Notes under the pieces: model-generated
Told to the model about the DNA's origin: nothing
The model's database searches: none
Seen by the model: the letters and a program-made list of their open reading frames with translations, nothing else
Shown here: positions 36,992-53,169 of the stretch, piece by piece
Layout of the letters: each line of letters starts with the position of its first letter
How positions within the stretch are numbered: the stretch's first letter is position 1
Program-made: the position numbers and the translations under genes
Source: Massilia sp. ST3
GTDB taxonomy: Bacteria > Pseudomonadota > Gammaproteobacteria > Burkholderiales > Burkholderiaceae_D
Direction of reading: 5' to 3'
Assembly: GCF_018119405.1 (NCBI RefSeq)
Contig: NZ_JAGPWC010000001.1
Span: 1-64,000, forward strand
Length of the DNA: 64,000 bases

Positions 36992-38460
36992 TTGAGCACC
37001 CGGCGCGCCGCCGCCGGGAGCTCTCCCGCCGTCATCCCGATCGGCCCCACGCCCTCGCTGGCCAGCAGGTCGGCGGCGGCGCCATGGATCCAGGCGGCCG
37101 CCGCTGCCGCTTCCCAGCCGGGCCAGCCCTGGGCCAGCAGCGCCCCGCAGATCCCCGCCAGCACGTCGCCGCTGCCACCCGTGGCCAGACCGGCATTTCC
37201 CGTTGGGTTGACCAGCACTTCGCCGTCCGGCCGCGCAATGATCGAGCCCGAACCCTTCAGGATCACGGTCGCGTTCATGCGCAGCGCCAGCTCGCGCGCC
37301 GCTTCCAGGCGGTCTGCCTGCACCACACCCGTCGTCATGCCGAGCAGGCGCGCGCCTTCGAGCGGATGGGGCGTCAGCACCGCCGGGGCCGAACGCTGGG
37401 CCAGGCGCGACTGCAGGTCGGGGCTGGCGCCGACCAGGTTCAGGGCATCGGCATCGATCACCAGCGGGCTGTCGCTGTCGAGCGCCTTGGCCACCAGGCG
37501 CATCGCGTTCGCCGAACCGCCCATGCCGGGGCCGATCACCAGGGTGCGCTTGCCGAACTCGAAGTCGTCGGCCAGGCGGAACATGATCTCGGGATGAACG
37601 CTGTCGTAGCCGGGCGCCTGGTCGAGCGCCGCCACGTAGACCCGGCCCGCGCCCGCGTACAGCGCGCCGCGGGCCGCCAGTACCGCCGCGCCGGCCATGC
37701 CGTGGGCGCCGCCGACGATGGCGACGTCGCCGAAGCTGCCCTTGTGGGTGTTGTGGCGCCGTACCCGCAGGTGGCGGCGGAAAACATCCGTGCCGCTCAG
37801 GCGCGCCAGGGGACGCGGCGGCTCCTCCGGTGACACGCCCAGCATGTCGACCCGCACCAGGCCCGCATGGTCGCGGCCATCGGCCGTGTGCAGTCCGGGC
37901 TTGTCCCCGAGGAAGGTGAGGGTGTGCGTGGCGCGTACCGCGATGCCGTCCGGGCCGATCACGTTGCCGCTGTCCGCATCCAGTCCGCTCGGCACGTCGA
38001 GGGCCAGCACCGGACAATCCAGCGCGTCGAGTCCGGCGGCCAGCTCGCGGTAGTCCCCTTGCAAGGGCCGCGAGAGGCCGATGCCGAACAGGCCGTCGAC
38101 CACCAGTCCCCAGTCCGCGCCAGGGGGCAGCATGTCGATCCAGCCGACGCTCCCCGAACGGGCGCGCTCGTAGGCCGCGGCGGTTTCGCTCGAGGCCTGC
38201 GCGCTGCCCGGCAGGTGCAACACCGTCGCGTCGATGCCCGCGTCGGCCAGGTTGGCGGCCATCTCGAGCGCGTCGCCGCCGTTGTTACCGGGGCCAGCAA
38301 GGATGAGCACGGGCTTGCCGCGCGCCTCGCCCAGCAGTTCGAGAGCATAGGCTGCAGCGGCCTGGCCGGCGCGCCGCATCAGGGTGCCGGGCGCGAGGCC
38401 GGCGTAGGCCGCCTCTTCGATGGCGCGCACCTGGGCAATGGTGTAAAGACGCTGGTCCAT
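36976..38460 (-). CDS. nnrD: Bifunctional NAD(P)H-hydrate epimerase / ADP-dependent dehydratase
   Basis: Repairs hydrated NADH/NADPH. The N-terminal YjeF_N epimerase domain (about residues 1-215; AGPGNNGGDALEMA at about 56-69) interconverts the epimers. The C-terminal carbohydrate-kinase-like dehydratase (about 225-490) restores NAD(P)H using ADP, with GPGMGGSANAM and the catalytic-loop TGGSGDVLAG. The 494-residue length matches the E. coli fusion. ATG 38460 gives the standard start MDQRLYTIAQVRAIE; the frame extends upstream into the divergent region without family sequence. Its stop is interlocked with the ybbA stop. Confidence 0.94.
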   Translation of the reverse strand: MDQRLYTIAQVRAIEEAAYAGLAPGTLMRRAGQAAAAYALELLGEARGKPVLILAGPGNNGGDALEMAANLADAGIDATVLHLPGSAQASSETAAAYERARSGSVGWIDMLPPGADWGLVVDGLFGIGLSRPLQGDYRELAAGLDALDCPVLALDVPSGLDADSGNVIGPDGIAVRATHTLTFLGDKPGLHTADGRDHAGLVRVDMLGVSPEEPPRPLARLSGTDVFRRHLRVRRHNTHKGSFGDVAIVGGAHGMAGAAVLAARGALYAGAGRVYVAALDQAPGYDSVHPEIMFRLADDFEFGKRTLVIGPGMGGSANAMRLVAKALDSDSPLVIDADALNLVGASPDLQSRLAQRSAPAVLTPHPLEGARLLGMTTGVVQADRLEAARELALRMNATVILKGSGSIIARPDGEVLVNPTGNAGLATGGSGDVLAGICGALLAQGWPGWEAAAAAAWIHGAAADLLASEGVGPIGMTAGELPAAARRVLNRLVA

Positions 38461-38569
38461 GCGAAAGTCTCTGGTGGTTGACGCGACTGGCATTGTCATG
38501 CATTTTCGCCAAAACGGGCGCGCCGTGCGACTACAATAGCGCTTCCCTAGCAATCGTGCGGAGACACAC

Positions 38570-42169
<3,600 letters not shown>

Positions 42170-42187
42170 GGTTTTCGGCGTGCGTTG

Positions 42188-42325
42188 AACTTGGGTCCCG
42201 CCTGCGCGGGGAGTCATTGCCTCCAGTGGAGGCAATGACGTTCTCGAGGGCGTGTCCGGAGTTACGACGGTAACTGCTCAACATTACTTAATCAACGTCA
42301 TTCCCGCGAAGGCGGGAACCCAAGT
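42188..42325. repeat. Dispersed inverted-repeat element, family B, copy 4
   Basis: The left arm from 42189 (ACTTGGGTCCCGCCTGCGCG...) and right arm 42296-42325 (CGTCATTCCCGCGAAGGCGG...) are inverted. Just right of the left arm, a separate perfect hairpin, GTCATTGCCTCCA and TGGAGGCAATGAC, lies at about 42212-42239. It fills the gap between oplAH and the convergent VOC gene. Confidence 0.75.
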
Positions 42326-42341
42326 TTGCCGGCACACCAAC

Positions 42342-42782
42342 TCAAGCTTGCTGCATCAGCGCCGTATACCGCCGCTGCATCTCCTCCGGAGACAGCTTCT
42401 CGATGCTATGCCCGATATTCCAGCGGTGCCCGAACGGGTCGCGCACCACGCCGCCGCGCTCGCCATAGAATTCGTCCTGGACCTTGCGTTCGAGGCTGGC
42501 GCCGGCAGCTAGGGCGCGCTCGACCACGGCGTCGGCGTTATCCACGTGCAGGTGGATCGTGACAGGCGTGCCCCCGAGGCCATGCGGGCCGCGGATCCCG
42601 TATTCGGGATACTCGTCCGCCAGCATCACGGTCACGCCGCCGAAATCGAGCTCGGCATGGCCGATGCGGCCACTGGGCTCGGTCAGGCGAAACAGTTCGG
42701 TGGCCCCGAATGCCTTGCCGTAGAAGTCGATCGCCGCGCTGGCGTCGTTCACACACAGGTACGCAAACAGTTCATGGATCAT
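42342..42782 (-). CDS. VOC-superfamily (glyoxalase/PhnB-like) protein
   Basis: A 146-residue single-unit VOC fold protein. N-terminal FAYLCVNDASAAIDFYGKAFG (residues about 5-25) and C-terminal DPFGHRWNIGHS are the paired strand motifs of the PhnB/YycE-like branch. Relatives include glyoxalase-like enzymes and antibiotic-binding proteins, and no specific activity can be assigned. AGGAG eight bases before ATG 42782 supports the start. It lies 40 bases downstream of the AraC-type gene on the same strand, which suggests that regulator controls it. Confidence 0.85.
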   Translation of the reverse strand: MIHELFAYLCVNDASAAIDFYGKAFGATELFRLTEPSGRIGHAELDFGGVTVMLADEYPEYGIRGPHGLGGTPVTIHLHVDNADAVVERALAAGASLERKVQDEFYGERGGVVRDPFGHRWNIGHSIEKLSPEEMQRRYTALMQQA

Positions 42783-42822
42783 GGAAAGTCTCCTGGCAGC
42801 GGAAGTGGACACTGAAAGGGAA

Positions 42823-43680
42823 CTATAGATGACCGATGCCCGCCTGTCTTGAATGAATTTGACCCGCCTGCGGCCCGGGAAGCTCCACGTGGTGCGCCGC
42901 CGCCGGGGCCAGCAGGCGGTATTGGGCAGGCGTGACGCCGGCGAACTCGCGGAACTCGCGCGTCAGGTGGGCCTGGTCGCTGTAGCCGGCGCCGTAGGCG
43001 AGTGCGCCGAGCGAAGCCGCCGGATGTTCGCGCAGGGACGCCAGCAGCGCCTGGAAACGCATCAGGCGCGCATAGCGCTTGGGACTCATGCCGGTCGCTT
43101 GCCTGAACAGGGCGATGAAGCCACGATGGCTGTAGCGGCTCTCGACAACCATCTCGTCGATCCGGCCAGGCCGCGTACAAGCGCCGAGGGCGCGCCGCAC
43201 GCTGGGATGCAGCGTGGGTTCGGCCGGGAAATGCGCGGCGAGCGCGGACTCGAGGAGGAACAGTTGCCGCCGCGGATCGCTTTGCTCCGCAAGCTGCTGC
43301 AGCAAGGTATCTGCGGTCGCGCCCCACAGTTCCGACAAGGGCGTGTGGCGCCCGGCCAGCTCCGCCGCGCTGACGCCGAACAAGGCCTGCAGGGCGCCGG
43401 GCAAGAGCTGCACGCCGACCGACAGCACGGGATCCGCCGCTTCCTTGATATAGAAACTGGTGCGGGCGCCGCCCAGCACCGGCGTGGCGACACGCGTGCC
43501 GCGCGCGTCGTCCGCATCGGCGAAGAGGCGCAGCGCATCCCCGGCGAGACGAAATACCATGTGCATCTGACCGGTGGGCAACACATGTTCGCGCGTCCCC
43601 GCCGGGCGGCGAGTGGACGTGGAAGCCCACAGCCGTCCGATGAACGGCCTCAGGGCGGGACGCGGAAGAATGACGAGCAT
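42823..43680 (-). CDS. AraC-family transcriptional regulator
   Basis: A 285-residue regulator. The N-terminal effector region (about 1-150) contains the PTGQMHMVFRL segment typical of the DUF6597/AraC_N branch. The C-terminal two-helix-turn-helix domain (about 165-262) shows SRYSHRGFIALFRQATGMSPKRYARLMRF followed by AYGAGYSDQAHLTREFREFAG. The start is ATG 43680 or GTG 43692. Upstream of the VOC gene in the same direction; its inducer is unknown. Confidence 0.88.
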   Translation of the reverse strand: MLVILPRPALRPFIGRLWASTSTRRPAGTREHVLPTGQMHMVFRLAGDALRLFADADDARGTRVATPVLGGARTSFYIKEAADPVLSVGVQLLPGALQALFGVSAAELAGRHTPLSELWGATADTLLQQLAEQSDPRRQLFLLESALAAHFPAEPTLHPSVRRALGACTRPGRIDEMVVESRYSHRGFIALFRQATGMSPKRYARLMRFQALLASLREHPAASLGALAYGAGYSDQAHLTREFREFAGVTPAQYRLLAPAAAHHVELPGPQAGQIHSRQAGIGHL

Positions 43681-43754
43681 GGCGGCGCTCACCGGCTGAC
43701 GCTTCGATGGGCCAGTCTAGCACGTGAGCGGCAGGGCGCCGCGATGAGCGGCAA

Positions 43755-45386
43755 TCAGGCCGCGGCGATGCCGTACTTCCGTTTTGCCGCTCCGAACTCG
43801 TCGCCCAGGGCCGCCAAGCGCGGATGCTGGGCGTCGATCGCCCGGATCCGCTCCATCTGTTCGGCGGCCACTTCGCCCAGGTGGTGATCCCAGCCCAGCT
43901 CGTTGATCTGGCGGAGAATGCCGCCGGTCACGGCCACCATCACCTGCAGGTTGTCCGGCGCCATGTGCAGCGCCTCGAGCAGGGTATGCACCGCGCCGCG
44001 CACGTCGCCCATGTTGCGCTTCTCGTCCGCCACGCCCAGCAGGATCTGGGCTTGCGCCTTGAGCTGCTGGCCCATGCCGTCGGCCAGGTCGGGGCGGCCG
44101 GCGCGCACGAAGACGCCGATCGCCTCATCCTTGCTCACGCCGCTGTCGACGTCGTTCATCACGGTCAGCATGACGTCCGAGGCCTGGGAGTCGAGCTTGT
44201 GGTCGAGGCAGGCCTGGGCCAGGCCGATCTTGAGCGCAGGCGACAGTCCGCTGGCGCCGCGCACCGCATTCACCGCCGCATGCAGCTCGGCCACCGCGGC
44301 GGCCGGGTTGCCGGCCTTGTCCTGCACCAGCGCGCTCGAATAGGCCTTGCAGGCATCCGCCGCCGGGCTGCCGCGCAGCGAGCGCTCCAGGTCGCGCACC
44401 ACGTTGCCGGCGCCAGCGACATCGCCGCGCGTGACCAGGGCCTTGACCAGGTTGACATGGTCTTCGGGATTACGGAATTCGGAATAGCGCGCCTTGCTCA
44501 CCACCTGGCGGAAGGATTTCTCGGCGACCTCCGCGTCGCCGGCTTCCATGGCGACTTCGCCCAGCTTGCGCAGGCGGCGCACCATGTGCGGCGAAATCGA
44601 GACCGCTTCCTCCAGCACCTTCTGCGCTTCGGCGGGCGTGCCGTCGATCTCGATGCAGCGCGCCAGCAGGTCGTAGGCGCCCATCAGCTGGGGATTGCCC
44701 TGGATGAGCTGCTCGAGCACCGCGCGCGCTTCCTCCACCTGCTCCTGCGCCACCATGGTGCGCGCCAGGCCCAGGCCCGCCCAGCCCAGCGGGCGCTCGG
44801 CCAGCACCTCGCGGTAGATCGAGGCGGCTTGCGCATGCTCGCCGAGGGCCACGTGGAGGTCGGCGCGCAGGCGCGTGAAATCGAGGGCGAAGCGCGGGCT
44901 GGCGGCCTGGCCTTGCTCGCAGGTGCGGATCGCTTCGCGCAGCTTGCCCTGCGCGGCCTGCTGCCAGGCCGGGAGCAGGGCGGCGCGGCGCTCGAGCGCG
45001 CGCTTGATGCGGCCGCTCAGCATGTCCACCGTGAAGGGCTTGAGCACGTAGTCGGTCGGGGTCAGCTCGGCCGCGCTGACCACCTTGCCGTACACGCCCT
45101 CCGACGTGAGCATGATGAAGATGGTCGAGGCATTGATCAGCTTGTGGTGGCGCAGGTCTTCCAGCAGCTGCTGGCCGTCCTGGCCCTCGCCGGAGCCGCT
45201 CGCCAGGTCGTACTCGCACAGGATGACGTCGTAGGCGCGGCGCGAGAGCTGCTTGATCGCCGTATTGGCATTGATGGCGTACTCGACCTTCGAGATGCCG
45301 ATCTGGGCCAGCATGTTCTGCAGGCTGGTGCGCATGCCCTGGTTGGGATCGACCACCAGGACCGCCAGGTTTCCGTTCTCTTGCAT
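43755..45386 (-). CDS. Receiver-domain protein with TPR repeats
   Basis: A 543-residue protein. The N-terminal response-regulator receiver domain (about 6-130) has the acidic pair near VVDPNQ, a phospho-acceptor Asp in ILCEYDLASG (about residue 60), Thr in MLTSEG and Lys in LKPFT, so it looks phosphorylatable. From about 140 to the C-terminus it is alpha-helical with degenerate tetratricopeptide repeats (GKLREAIRTCEQGQAASPRF, GEHAQAASIYREVLAERP). No DNA-binding or enzymatic output domain. It probably signals by protein-protein contact; no partner kinase is next to it. Similar proteins occur in pseudomonads and betaproteobacteria. Confidence 0.88.
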   Translation of the reverse strand: MQENGNLAVLVVDPNQGMRTSLQNMLAQIGISKVEYAINANTAIKQLSRRAYDVILCEYDLASGSGEGQDGQQLLEDLRHHKLINASTIFIMLTSEGVYGKVVSAAELTPTDYVLKPFTVDMLSGRIKRALERRAALLPAWQQAAQGKLREAIRTCEQGQAASPRFALDFTRLRADLHVALGEHAQAASIYREVLAERPLGWAGLGLARTMVAQEQVEEARAVLEQLIQGNPQLMGAYDLLARCIEIDGTPAEAQKVLEEAVSISPHMVRRLRKLGEVAMEAGDAEVAEKSFRQVVSKARYSEFRNPEDHVNLVKALVTRGDVAGAGNVVRDLERSLRGSPAADACKAYSSALVQDKAGNPAAAVAELHAAVNAVRGASGLSPALKIGLAQACLDHKLDSQASDVMLTVMNDVDSGVSKDEAIGVFVRAGRPDLADGMGQQLKAQAQILLGVADEKRNMGDVRGAVHTLLEALHMAPDNLQVMVAVTGGILRQINELGWDHHLGEVAAEQMERIRAIDAQHPRLAALGDEFGAAKRKYGIAAA

Positions 45387-45452
45387 CGTTGCCGTCTCTC
45401 CGCACGTGGCGCGCGGCTGGTCAAGGCGCGCTTCTTGTCATTTTGTACCGTA

Positions 45453-45481
45453 AAGATACCTATAAGCATCGCTCATATCAA
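45453..45481 (-). promoter_or_regulatory. Promoter for the receiver-TPR gene
   Basis: On the minus strand, TTGATA (45481-45476), a 17-bp spacer and TATCTT (45458-45453), 67 bases before the start codon. Confidence 0.5.
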
Positions 45482-45528
45482 GAAATCTTCGCAAGGAGGC
45501 TTCGGTATCAGGCAATGTTGCAACGCTG

Positions 45529-45534
45529 TATAAT
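45529..45534 (+). promoter_or_regulatory. -10 element for purL
   Basis: A perfect TATAAT 55 bases before the purL ATG. No good -35 is seen at 16-18 bp, so activation or a weak promoter is possible. Confidence 0.45.
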
Positions 45535-45588
45535 AGCGGGCTATCTTCCACCCTAGCAGCCACGCTGCATCAACCGACTGTCCAAGCC

Positions 45589-49626
<4,038 letters not shown>

Positions 49627-49757
49627 CATGAGGAATTCGCAGCGACGTAGAGCTGATTATCGACGGTCTTATATCCCAGTCCAGTTTGTGGGGAAATTTA
49701 TCGCCGCCACCCACTCGAAAAGTGACAGTATCGATGACCATTAATTTCGGAGAGAAG

Positions 49758-51182
49758 ATGACCCCGTTTGGTATTCAAAGGCTTGTTGTTGAGGGGCTCC
49801 ATGAGCAATTTGATGTAGACTTAACTCTTAAGCCGGGGCTGAATATCATTTATGGTAAAAATGGGCGCGGTAAAACCACGGTATTACATATTCTAGTTAA
49901 CGCGCTCGAGTTAGATTTTAAGCGGTTTGAGCATTTGAGTTTTCGTCGGATCGTTTTAACAACATTCAACGGGGCCGAGCTGCAGATTTTGAAAATTCAT
50001 GGAGTCGGGCTACAGATTCTATTAGACGGCGCAGCCACGTCGTTCGGCGGCGATAATCAAAGTCTATCCGACGCCGAATCAGCATCGTTACGTGCAGCAC
50101 TGGGTCCGCGCCCTACTTATCTTCCTGCGTTTCGTTCTGTTCTAGAACGCATTCGAAATGAGTACATGTCACCTTATCGAGATCCCGTAAGGGAGTCGGA
50201 AATCGAACTGCTCACTTCTAAAGAGCAAATGGCACTTCGAGAAGCCTCTGAGTCGAGGGAAAGTATTATCGAATCGCGCTCATTCCGCGAGGAGGCTTCA
50301 CAAACTGCAAGAAAGACAGTTCAGTGCCGACAGTGGTTCGGGTCATTTATCCCCGTAGTCCGATACCCTTCAATTAATGAAGTTGACGATGGCCTTACTG
50401 CAGAATGGCGCAGTGCTCAGCTAAAAATGGCACAGCGAGAGCAAAATATGTTTGCTGAAGTTTTTGTTCGCGTGTTTCGAACGATTGTCGGTTTGGACCA
50501 GCGCGAAAGTGCCGACGAGAATGAGGATAGCTTAATCGCCTCAGTTGCTTCGCTGCTCGACGACAGCGATGATGAGAATACCAATCATGGACCAAGTGAG
50601 ATCTATGGTCGGCTGCTTGAAGCTGTTGACTTCCTCAAACAGAAAGGTGATCGTGACTCGCAGAGTGTTGAAAGCTCTGTTCTCCAGTTGTATTTGGAAA
50701 CTCTTTCCACTAGAAAGCTTGAGCGAACTATTGCCTATCAAAAAACGAAGGACTTTGAGTCGTCGATCAACAAGTTTCTCGACAAGAAAACACTCCGTAT
50801 CGGAATCCGTGAATATGAAGCACGCGGACGGCCTCGTAGTAGCGTTGTTCGCGTCGGCACAAAAGGTGGACGCTCATATGGTTTAAGCTCTCTGTCATCT
50901 GGTGAAAAGCAAATACTAACAATGTTATATTCAGCAAGTCGATCGAGATTCCGAAAAGGTATGTTTGTGATTGATGAACCGGAGCTTTCGCTGCACATCG
51001 ACTGGCAGCGACAGATCCTAAGGGAGTTAATGGCGCAGGCACCCGATTGTCAATTAATCGCGTGCACCCATTCGCCGGAAGTTGGTGCTGATCACTTTGA
51101 GGAAACGCAAGATTTCGAACCAACGCCTACTGCACCTGTTATGAACGATTTGTTTGACGAAGCGGATCACTCTGAGGAATAA
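49758..51182 (+). CDS. ariA: ABC-type AAA ATPase, PARIS AriA-like sensor
   Basis: A 474-residue SMC/OLD-like ATPase with the nucleotide motifs split to both ends. Walker A is GKNGRGKT (33-40), the signature LSSGE (379-383), Walker B FVIDEPELSLH (Asp406-Glu407) and the H-loop ACTHSPE (His438). The middle is helical and charged, with an acidic run DDSDDENT. Followed one base later by a DUF4435 gene, it matches the AriA/AriB pairing of PARIS, where AriA senses phage anti-restriction proteins and holds AriB until triggered. ATG 49758 was chosen for its GGAGAG site; ATG 49734 is in frame but has none. Identification rests on architecture, so a related AAA-DUF4435 system is possible. Confidence 0.7.
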   Translation: MTPFGIQRLVVEGLHEQFDVDLTLKPGLNIIYGKNGRGKTTVLHILVNALELDFKRFEHLSFRRIVLTTFNGAELQILKIHGVGLQILLDGAATSFGGDNQSLSDAESASLRAALGPRPTYLPAFRSVLERIRNEYMSPYRDPVRESEIELLTSKEQMALREASESRESIIESRSFREEASQTARKTVQCRQWFGSFIPVVRYPSINEVDDGLTAEWRSAQLKMAQREQNMFAEVFVRVFRTIVGLDQRESADENEDSLIASVASLLDDSDDENTNHGPSEIYGRLLEAVDFLKQKGDRDSQSVESSVLQLYLETLSTRKLERTIAYQKTKDFESSINKFLDKKTLRIGIREYEARGRPRSSVVRVGTKGGRSYGLSSLSSGEKQILTMLYSASRSRFRKGMFVIDEPELSLHIDWQRQILRELMAQAPDCQLIACTHSPEVGADHFEETQDFEPTPTAPVMNDLFDEADHSEE

Positions 51183-51183
51183 A

Positions 51184-52134
51184 ATGCAGGGTTATTCGAT
51201 TAATGGTTATCTGAATGCTGTTCGTCGTCGTTCTAGTAAAACGATCTTGGTTGAAGGAAGTAGTGATTATGCTGCATTGACGCGGCTAAAACGATCGAGC
51301 GGTGCGAAATTGGGTGTGGAGCCGCCTGGTCAAATTGACGTCGCGAGTATTATCACAGACGAGCGCGTTAAAGGATACGGGAAACGGCAGATTCTGCAGG
51401 AAGTCCTTGGCGAGGTGGTGGCCAAAGATCCGACTGGCGTTAATTTTTCCAGTAAGTTTGGAACCCTTCAGGATCGCGAATGGGATGGGTTGAATGCAGA
51501 CATCAAGTTAATGAGTCCTTGGGTCCCTCCAATTCAAAATCCCCCGCATTTTGTTACTATTGGCCACTCGATTGAAAATTATTTATTTTCCGTTGAAGCT
51601 ATCGAGGCGTTTTTGCGCTTCAATTTTTCAAACGAACTGAACCAAGATTTTTTTAACTTGCTGCATCTACGCTATCGAGCGATCATCCATTTTGCGGCGA
51701 TATATTCCCTCGGAGTTCGCAAGATTTTCGCCATTTCTAAAGCCCAGTCGCTCATCACCCGCAGTTGCGCCGAATGGAGCGGTGCTTCATATGTGCTTAG
51801 TTCTTCTATTGAGCCGCTGTTCAAGCAACGACACATTGCTTTTCCCGTTGAATTCGTAGCAGAAGTAAATCTTGCAATCGAAGATTTTTCTCAAGAACAT
51901 CCTAACCTTGAGCCTGCGATTTGGATATGCCATGGACATATTGGCGAAGATGCGATATGGGCTTGTTTAGGCAATTTGGCGCGAGAATACTCTGGGAGTG
52001 ACCAGCTAGGCCAGAATGTCGAAAGAGGAGCAAAAGACTTTCGCTTCAAGCATGCAGTCGATCACCTCGCGACTGAGGAGGGAATTCCAAGGGAGCCACT
52101 CACGTCGGCAATCGAATGGCTGTGCTCACCGTAA
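51184..52134 (+). CDS. ariB: DUF4435 TOPRIM-like nuclease, PARIS AriB-like effector
   Basis: A 316-residue protein with DUF4435 hallmarks. The N-terminal strand KTILVEGSSDYAAL has Glu24 as the likely TOPRIM metal ligand, DREWD (97-101) is the candidate acidic pair, and HSIENYLF (128-135) is the conserved family block. In PARIS, AriB is released from AriA and acts as a toxic nuclease (tRNA cleavage is reported for a characterised member), causing abortive infection. Here it starts one base after the ATPase stop, with GAGG overlapping the end of that gene, so the two are translationally coupled. Codon use is A+T-rich like the ATPase. Which RNA or DNA it cuts cannot be read from sequence. Confidence 0.7.
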   Translation: MQGYSINGYLNAVRRRSSKTILVEGSSDYAALTRLKRSSGAKLGVEPPGQIDVASIITDERVKGYGKRQILQEVLGEVVAKDPTGVNFSSKFGTLQDREWDGLNADIKLMSPWVPPIQNPPHFVTIGHSIENYLFSVEAIEAFLRFNFSNELNQDFFNLLHLRYRAIIHFAAIYSLGVRKIFAISKAQSLITRSCAEWSGASYVLSSSIEPLFKQRHIAFPVEFVAEVNLAIEDFSQEHPNLEPAIWICHGHIGEDAIWACLGNLAREYSGSDQLGQNVERGAKDFRFKHAVDHLATEEGIPREPLTSAIEWLCSP

Positions 52135-52223
52135 CCTCAATGAATATCACGAGACTTTCGAAGGAATTGAGTTAGTCTAGAAAAAGAGAAATTTTTCTCA
52201 GTCAGATCAATCCACAGTGCCAC

Positions 52224-52253
52224 TTACTAGCGGATTAGGTCATGGCCTATGAT
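52224..52253 (+). promoter_or_regulatory. Promoter for the KfrA-like gene
   Basis: TTACTA (52224-52229), an 18-bp spacer and TATGAT (52248-52253), 38 bases before the start codon and at the right edge of the A+T-rich island. Confidence 0.45.
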
Positions 52254-52291
52254 ATCCTCCACGGAGAAAAACTAGATAGGAACGGAGAACC

Positions 52292-53008
52292 ATGGCAAGC
52301 GAAGACGTCACTTTCGAAACTGTGGCCGCGGCCGCATCGCGCCTGCAAAAGGACGGCAAGGAAGTGAACATCGATGCGGTGCGCGAGGCGCTGGGATTCG
52401 GCGCCCCGGCCGCAATCTACAAACACCTGTCCGCCTGGCGCGCCGAGCACGCCAAACCGCCGGAGCTGCCGCGCCCCGACATCCCCGAATCGATCGTCAA
52501 CGACCTGGTCGAGTGGGTCAGGCAGTTCGCCGACCAGGCCAGCGCCGGCGTGCGCGCATCGGTCGCCCAGACCGCCAGCGACACCGAGGCCCTGCTGCGC
52601 GCCGGCGACGAACTGGAAGCCGAGCGCGACGCGCTGGCCACCGACCGCGCCCGCGTGGAGGCCGAACTGGCCGACCGCTCGGAGGAGATCGACCGCCTGA
52701 ACGCCGAATTGCGCAATGCGCGCCAGATCGCGACCGAGGCGCTGGTGAGCAAGGCCAAGGACCAGCTGGCGATCGACGGCAAGGACAAGCAGCTGGCCGA
52801 ACTGCGCGCCCAGCTCGAACGCAATGTCACGGCGCAGGCGGAAGAGTCCGACCGCCGCCTGGCCGCCGAGATGGACCTGGTGGGCGCCACCACGGCGCGC
52901 GACAGCCTCGAAGCGGAGCTGAAGGACTTGCGCAAGCAGCTCGAGACTTCGTATTCCGAGCGCAGCAAGCTGCGGGCGGAGATCGAAGTCTTGCGCGGCA
53001 AGAAATGA
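52292..53008 (+). CDS. KfrA-like DNA-binding coiled-coil protein
   Basis: A 238-residue protein with an N-terminal KfrA_N DNA-binding domain (about residues 5-60; VTFETVAAAASRLQKDGKEV, YKHLSAWRAEH). A long coiled coil follows (about 95-235), rich in Glu, Arg, Ala and Leu heptads. KfrA of IncP plasmids is an autoregulated nucleoid-like filament protein; chromosomal homologues are common in betaproteobacteria and their role is unclear. GGAGA precedes ATG 52292. Composition is native, unlike the island next to it, so it is probably the original neighbour of purL. Confidence 0.85.
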   Translation: MASEDVTFETVAAAASRLQKDGKEVNIDAVREALGFGAPAAIYKHLSAWRAEHAKPPELPRPDIPESIVNDLVEWVRQFADQASAGVRASVAQTASDTEALLRAGDELEAERDALATDRARVEAELADRSEEIDRLNAELRNARQIATEALVSKAKDQLAIDGKDKQLAELRAQLERNVTAQAEESDRRLAAEMDLVGATTARDSLEAELKDLRKQLETSYSERSKLRAEIEVLRGKK

Positions 53009-53169
53009 GCATGTCTAGAGAATAAGTTTTTCATAGTAAATTCCAAGACTTGCACGCCTGAGCTGACGCAAGCCGGGCCGCGCTGCGCGCGCGCATCATC
53101 CTCTCGACGCGGCCATTCCGGCCGCCCAACCAGGAGGATACGAAGGGCTTCGGTTCTTGCTTCACCCGT

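Larger units (their letters stand above)
49627..52260. mobile_element. A+T-rich acquired island carrying a two-gene defence-like operon
   Basis: Base composition and third-codon positions change abruptly after the purL stop (many A/T-ending codons such as gtt, aaa, ttt, gaa) and return to the genome norm at the KfrA-like gene. The insert contains only the ATPase and DUF4435 genes. No integrase, transposase, tRNA or clear flanking direct repeat is visible, so the mode of acquisition is unknown. Confidence 0.7.

Noticed and set aside
49734-49757. Earlier ATG for the AAA ATPase
   Set aside because: No ribosome-binding site before it, while ATG 49758 follows GGAGAG and directly starts the ABC strand.
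52174-53035. Possible direct repeat GTCTAGA flanking the KfrA-like gene (about 52174 and 53014)
   Set aside because: Only seven bases match exactly and the surrounding similarity is low-complexity A/T; it does not mark convincing insertion ends.
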